This document shows positions 31,454 through 34,697 of a DNA stretch of 34,697 nucleotides, piece after piece. Source of the DNA: Bacillota bacterium (GTDB lineage: Bacteria > Bacillota > TC1 > UBA5767); NCBI GenBank assembly GCA_007121025.1, contig SKMO01000036.1:1-34697 (forward strand). Direction: 5' to 3'. How positions within the stretch are numbered: position 1 is the stretch's first letter; the number at the start of each line of letters is the position of its first letter. The position numbers were made by a program, and so were the translations under genes. The notes below the pieces were generated by a model, which worked only from the letters and a program-made list of their open reading frames with translations, made no database searches and was not told the origin of the DNA.

Positions 31454-32085
31454 AGCGGCGCCTTCCGCTCAGCCATCAGGTCCACCATGTCTTCCCAGAT
31501 CTCTTCTTCCACCAATTCCGGCGCCCGGCTGGCGTCAATCAGACGCAGTCGTTCCGGCTCTCTGCGCTGCAAAGCCAGATACCCTTCCCGGATTGACTGA
31601 TGAAAAGCAGCATTTTCCAGTTCCAGACGATCCGGCTCACCGGCCCTGCCCCGCATTCGCGTCCGGGCCTCGTTGTCCCCGATGTCCAAAAGATAGGTCC
31701 GTTGCGGCCACAATCCTCCGATGGCAGCTTCATTCACCAACCGGACCAATTCTATGCCCAAACCACGACCAACACCCTGATAGATCAGGCTTGAATCGAT
31801 GTAACGGTCGGACAACACCACATAGCCCTGCTCCAAAGCAGGCTGGATCACAACACGGGCATGTTGGGACCGTGCTCCCGCATAAAGAAACATCTCGGTT
31901 TCCCCGAAAACCTGTTCTTCCCGCTTTTCCAACAGCAGCTCTCGAATCTGTTCAGCCATCGGGGTACCCCCGGGTTCCCTGGTGACAAGAACCCGGTAGC
32001 CCAACGACTCCAGTTTCTGTTTCAGTTTCTGTATTTGTGTCGTCTTTCCGGAACCATCCGGTCCCTCAAACGTAATCAACATCAT
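31450..32085 (-). CDS. tmk: Thymidylate kinase
   Basis: Phosphorylates dTMP to dTDP. The 211-residue protein shows FEGPDGSGKTTQ (P-loop), TREPGGTPMAEQIRELL, SDRYIDSSLIYQGVGRGLG and a LID-like RTRMRGRAGEPDRLE. ATG 32085 overlaps the stop of the decarboxylase gene (ATGA); the next codon is also ATG. The yaaQ (darA) and yaaR genes found between tmk and holB in Bacillus are absent. Confidence 0.97.
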   Translation of the reverse strand: MMLITFEGPDGSGKTTQIQKLKQKLESLGYRVLVTREPGGTPMAEQIRELLLEKREEQVFGETEMFLYAGARSQHARVVIQPALEQGYVVLSDRYIDSSLIYQGVGRGLGIELVRLVNEAAIGGLWPQRTYLLDIGDNEARTRMRGRAGEPDRLELENAAFHQSIREGYLALQRREPERLRLIDASRAPELVEEEIWEDMVDLMAERKAPL

Positions 32086-33452
32086 TCGTTCACCACCAAT
32101 ATCTGTCCGTCCTGAATCCCCTGAGTCCGGCTTGCGCCTTCTGTCAGGGCCTTTAGCATCCGTGCCTGTTGTCTGCCAATCCGTTCTCCCGGATACAACA
32201 ACGGAATCCCCGGCGGATAAGCCGCTACAATGTCAGCACATATGTGCCCTTCAGCTGATTGCATCGCAACACGCCTGTGGTCGGCCTGATGAGCCTGCCG
32301 TGGTGTCATACACTGCTCAGGCAGCTCTGGCAGCCAGGCCGCCGTTGTCCCAAAGCGGTCCTGGAGACCATATGCCCGGCCAAGTTCTTTCAGAGCCCGG
32401 TAGAGCTTGTCCCAGCTGCCTTCAGGATCAAACGGCGTCAGAATGGCCACAAGCGAGCCCTGGTTGGTCATTTCCAGTTCAATACCAAACCGGTTCTGCA
32501 GCTCGTTGCCCAAAACCCGGCCATCTGCAGCCTGTTCCAGTCGGATGCACAGCCGGAAGGGGTCACAGAACAGCGATCCCCCGGTTTCGTGCACGGCCCT
32601 CATGCCGGGCAACCCATCGATCCGCTCTTTCAGGCGCAAGCACCGCTTTGTCCAGTACTCCGGATCAGTGAATCCCCTCCACCAGACCGCCGCCTGTTCC
32701 AATGATCCAAGCATCAGCCACGACGGGCTGGTGCTGACCAGCAGGGACAGCTCCCGACGAACCCGTTGGACCTGGTCACTTCGCCTAAAATGCAGAAAGC
32801 CCGACTGCGTCATGCTGCCCAGGGTCTTGTGCGCCCCATGAACGGTGTAGTCTGCCCAGTCAAGGGCGCTCGGAACGCTGCAAAACCGCAAATGACCGCC
32901 ATGTGCCTCGTCAGCAAGAATCGGGTTCCGTGTCTTCAGTCCACTGTAATCGCGGACAAATCCCTCATATGTTTCAGCCAGCATCACCAAAAGATGGTTA
33001 TCCCCAAACCCTTCATAGGCCTGCGGAGCTGCCGGGACGAATAAACCTTCGTTTTCCTGGGGACACACGTATTTCGGCGTTGCCCCGGACAGGATCAGCC
33101 CTTCAAGAATGGCCCGGTGTCCGTTGCGGGGGATAACCACCGCACCTGTGTCCCCGTAAGCCATGATCACAGCCTTGAGCCCCGAGGACGCACCATTCAC
33201 CAGCGAAAGCGTTCTTCCGGAACCAAAGATCCGGCTGATCGCTTCCTCTGACTGCAACACCACACCCGCCGGATGATGAAGGTCATCCAGTACGCTTAAT
33301 TCTGTCACATCCAGTTCCGGTCGCAACCATCCTTCTAACGGTCCTCTTCCTTTATGCCCTGGCATACAGAACCGGGTCTTCTCTTGTTCTGCCCACCGTT
33401 CCAGTACGCTGGAAATGGGCAATTGAACTCTGCTGATATCATTACCTGTCAA
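32082..33452 (-). CDS. Orn/Lys/Arg decarboxylase-like protein (YaaO/SpeA type)
   Basis: A 456-residue fold-type I PLP enzyme of the short Firmicutes YaaO group, which lacks the N-terminal wing domain of E. coli LdcI. Motifs: FCMPGHKGRG, LVNGASSGLKAVIMA, NGHRA, ADEAHGGHLRF (Asp that holds the PLP nitrogen), VHGAHKTLGSMTQSGF (Lys Schiff base), and a C-terminal YPPGIPLLYPGE. Likely decarboxylates arginine or lysine to a polyamine precursor; substrate not decided by sequence. Starts at TTG 33452, eight bases after GAGGAG. It heads the tmk operon as yaaO does in Bacillus. Confidence 0.9.
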   Translation of the reverse strand: MTGNDISRVQLPISSVLERWAEQEKTRFCMPGHKGRGPLEGWLRPELDVTELSVLDDLHHPAGVVLQSEEAISRIFGSGRTLSLVNGASSGLKAVIMAYGDTGAVVIPRNGHRAILEGLILSGATPKYVCPQENEGLFVPAAPQAYEGFGDNHLLVMLAETYEGFVRDYSGLKTRNPILADEAHGGHLRFCSVPSALDWADYTVHGAHKTLGSMTQSGFLHFRRSDQVQRVRRELSLLVSTSPSWLMLGSLEQAAVWWRGFTDPEYWTKRCLRLKERIDGLPGMRAVHETGGSLFCDPFRLCIRLEQAADGRVLGNELQNRFGIELEMTNQGSLVAILTPFDPEGSWDKLYRALKELGRAYGLQDRFGTTAAWLPELPEQCMTPRQAHQADHRRVAMQSAEGHICADIVAAYPPGIPLLYPGERIGRQQARMLKALTEGASRTQGIQDGQILVVNE

Positions 33453-33490
33453 CGTTTGCTCTCCTCAGCTTGCACATTTGCATTCTTTTC

Positions 33491-33519
33491 ATTTTAGCAC
33501 ATAATCATTCAAATCTGAA
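33491..33519 (-). promoter_or_regulatory. Promoter of the yaaO-tmk-holB operon
   Basis: TTCAGA, 17 bases, TAAAAT with an extended -10 TGC, on the minus strand about 38 bases before the TTG start. Confidence 0.5.
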
Positions 33520-33541
33520 CTCCGTACCCCAACGGTCCGCG

Positions 33542-34483
33542 TCACTGTTCTTCCACACCGACGGCCTGACGTTTCCTGCGGGCCTGCTGCGACGCTGTGC
33601 CCCGTTCCTGTTTGGAGACCAGAAAGATGGACCCCAGTATGAGTGTGAACCCAAGTCCCTGGATCAACCCCATCGATTCACCCAGAATAACGCCCGCCAG
33701 AATCACCGAGGAGACCGGCTCCAAATTGGCCACAATGCTTCCGGTTCCTGCCTGCACATGACGAAAACCAAAAATCAAAAGAGTATAGGCCAGTGCATAA
33801 GTCAGAAACGCCAGCAGGAAAATATAGGGCCATGCGCTCGCTGGGATTACACCGCTTGCAAACAGGTTCACTGGATTACGCAAAATGCCCAGAAACACGG
33901 TGGCGGTCAGGACAGAATAAAAATTGACGGTCCAGGAACTGTACCTGGATACCAAAATTTTACTCAGTATGTTGTATGCCCCGTACGCCATACCGGTCAG
34001 CAGTCCAAACACCAAACCAATTGGCACGATGACCAGTTGCGACAGATTGTACCCGATAATCACAGCTACGGTTCCGGAAAGTGTCATCGCCACCGCACCG
34101 ATTTTCATTGGGCTGAGTTGTTCCCTCAGAAACACTCTGGCCAGAATCACCGTGAACGCGGGCGCCGTATACATCAGTGTAACCGCCGTCATCACAGAAG
34201 TGGTCTGGATCGCTGTGAACAAAAAGAAACTAAACAGCCCGGTTCCCACCACACCGTGCAGAAGCACCAGCCCCAGGTCACGGAACCGGATTTTAAACCC
34301 GGCAGACGGAAACACCCAAAGGGCCGCAAACAGAATTCCCGTCCCCAGCAATGTGCGCAAAAAGGCCAGACCGAGCGAATCAATCTGCAGATCCATCAGC
34401 ATTCGTGAGAGTATTCCCTGCGTACTGAGCAGCACTGCCGCCAATCCAATGGATCCGTATCCAAGTGTTTTCTGTCTGTCCAT
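33542..34483 (-). CDS. EamA family (DMT superfamily) transporter
   Basis: A 313-residue protein with ten hydrophobic segments and two EamA repeats: GLAAVLLSTQGILSRMLMDLQIDSLGLAFLRTLLG, TTSVMTAVTLMYTAPAFTVILARVFLREQLS, and GTGSIVANLEPVSSVILAGVILGE. The latter two are the repeat ends that define DMT exporters. The C-terminus is a short basic cytosolic tail. ATG 34483 is preceded by GGAGGAAA. It is the second EamA gene in the window and is not a close copy of the other by eye. Substrate unknown. Confidence 0.88.
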   Translation of the reverse strand: MDRQKTLGYGSIGLAAVLLSTQGILSRMLMDLQIDSLGLAFLRTLLGTGILFAALWVFPSAGFKIRFRDLGLVLLHGVVGTGLFSFFLFTAIQTTSVMTAVTLMYTAPAFTVILARVFLREQLSPMKIGAVAMTLSGTVAVIIGYNLSQLVIVPIGLVFGLLTGMAYGAYNILSKILVSRYSSWTVNFYSVLTATVFLGILRNPVNLFASGVIPASAWPYIFLLAFLTYALAYTLLIFGFRHVQAGTGSIVANLEPVSSVILAGVILGESMGLIQGLGFTLILGSIFLVSKQERGTASQQARRKRQAVGVEEQ

Positions 34484-34536
34484 CTGTTTCCTCCGTCTGG
34501 CTCAACACATCTTACATCACTAATACAAGCACTCCC

Positions 34537-34542
34537 ATTATA
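34537..34542 (-). promoter_or_regulatory. Extended -10 for the EamA gene
   Basis: Minus-strand TGCTATAAT, a full extended -10, about 50 bases before the start codon; no good -35 at 17 bases. Confidence 0.45.
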
Positions 34543-34575
34543 GCAATGGCTTAACTGAAACTCCAGCGGACTGCA

Positions 34576-34604
34576 GAAAGACCACCTGCAAGAGGTGGTC
34601 TTTC
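34576..34604. terminator. Terminator after the rRNA operon
   Basis: Twelve-base arms GAAAGACCACCT and AGGTGGTCTTTC pair perfectly around five bases. It lies ten bases past the 5S rRNA end and, read on the minus strand, ends the ribosomal transcript; the tail is TTTCTG. Confidence 0.75.
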
Positions 34605-34614
34605 AAATTAGATT

Positions 34615-34697
34615 CTGGCAACGTCCTACTCTCCCGGGGCCTTTGCCCAAGTACCATCAGCGCTGAAAAGCTTAACGTCCGTGTTCGGAATGGTTAC
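34615..34697 (-). rRNA. rrf: 5S ribosomal RNA, 3' part (cut by window edge)
   Basis: The minus strand reads GTAACCATTCCGAACACGG at the edge and ends GGGAGAGTAGGACGTTGCCAG, both diagnostic of bacterial 5S rRNA. About 83 of some 117 bases are present. The 16S and 23S genes should lie beyond the window on the same strand. Confidence 0.95.

Noticed and set aside
30981-31985. Open plus-strand frame of 334 codons opposite holB and tmk
   Set aside because: Crosses two essential genes on the other strand and is low-complexity rich in Pro, Ser and Arg.

Overview
The window reads as a chromosomal segment of an anaerobic member of the Bacillota, most likely class Clostridia, with moderate GC (roughly half by eye). 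The reasons are a NAD-linked, selenocysteine-containing formate dehydrogenase with NuoE/NuoF-type partners, a tRNA-Sec gene, iron-sulfur flavoprotein and corrinoid-methyltransferase-like genes, strong AGGAGG ribosome binding sites, and a yaaO-tmk-holB-ricT-yabA-trmN6-rsmI-metG-tatD block with Bacillota-type order. I cannot name the species.

Layout. (1) Bases 1-643: the right end of an IS200/IS605-type element, followed directly by the 3' part of a TIGR03915-type DNA metabolism gene that the element appears to interrupt. (2) 670-4388, minus strand: degV, ttcA-like, D-aminoacylase-like and ilvN, with a promoter ahead of degV and a bidirectional terminator at the far end. (3) 4502-6576: an ECF transporter S component divergent from a MocR regulator, with a matching 14-mer in inverted orientation on each side. 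(4) 6595-12854, plus strand: tRNA-Sec, a TIGR04283-type glycosyltransferase, a polyprenol-kinase-like enzyme, a degenerate CDF-like membrane protein, an HTH regulator under a 30-bp palindrome with a CPBP protease, and a PadR/DUF1700/DUF4097/PspC/PspC envelope module. (5) 12879-14039, minus: a Card1-like (CARF plus PD-(D/E)XK nuclease) protein with no CRISPR array or cas gene in the window. (6) 14319-19344, minus: NuoE-like, NuoF-like and FdhA; FdhA reads through an in-frame UGA followed by a bacterial SECIS hairpin. (7) 19660-23521, minus: an RpiR regulator coupled to an Isf-type flavoprotein, DUF1667, gcvH, and a UroD-family protein fused to a thioredoxin-like domain. (8) 23674-33452, minus: the housekeeping replication/RNA-modification block. 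(9) 33542-34697: an EamA transporter, a terminator and the 3' part of a 5S rRNA, marking the edge of an rRNA operon.

The clearest physiological story is selenium-dependent formate metabolism: the window holds both the selenocysteine tRNA and a selenoprotein gene that needs it. selA, selB and selD are not here. The least expected gene is the Card1-like nuclease, which normally answers cyclic oligoadenylate made by type III CRISPR systems; here it stands alone among metabolic genes.
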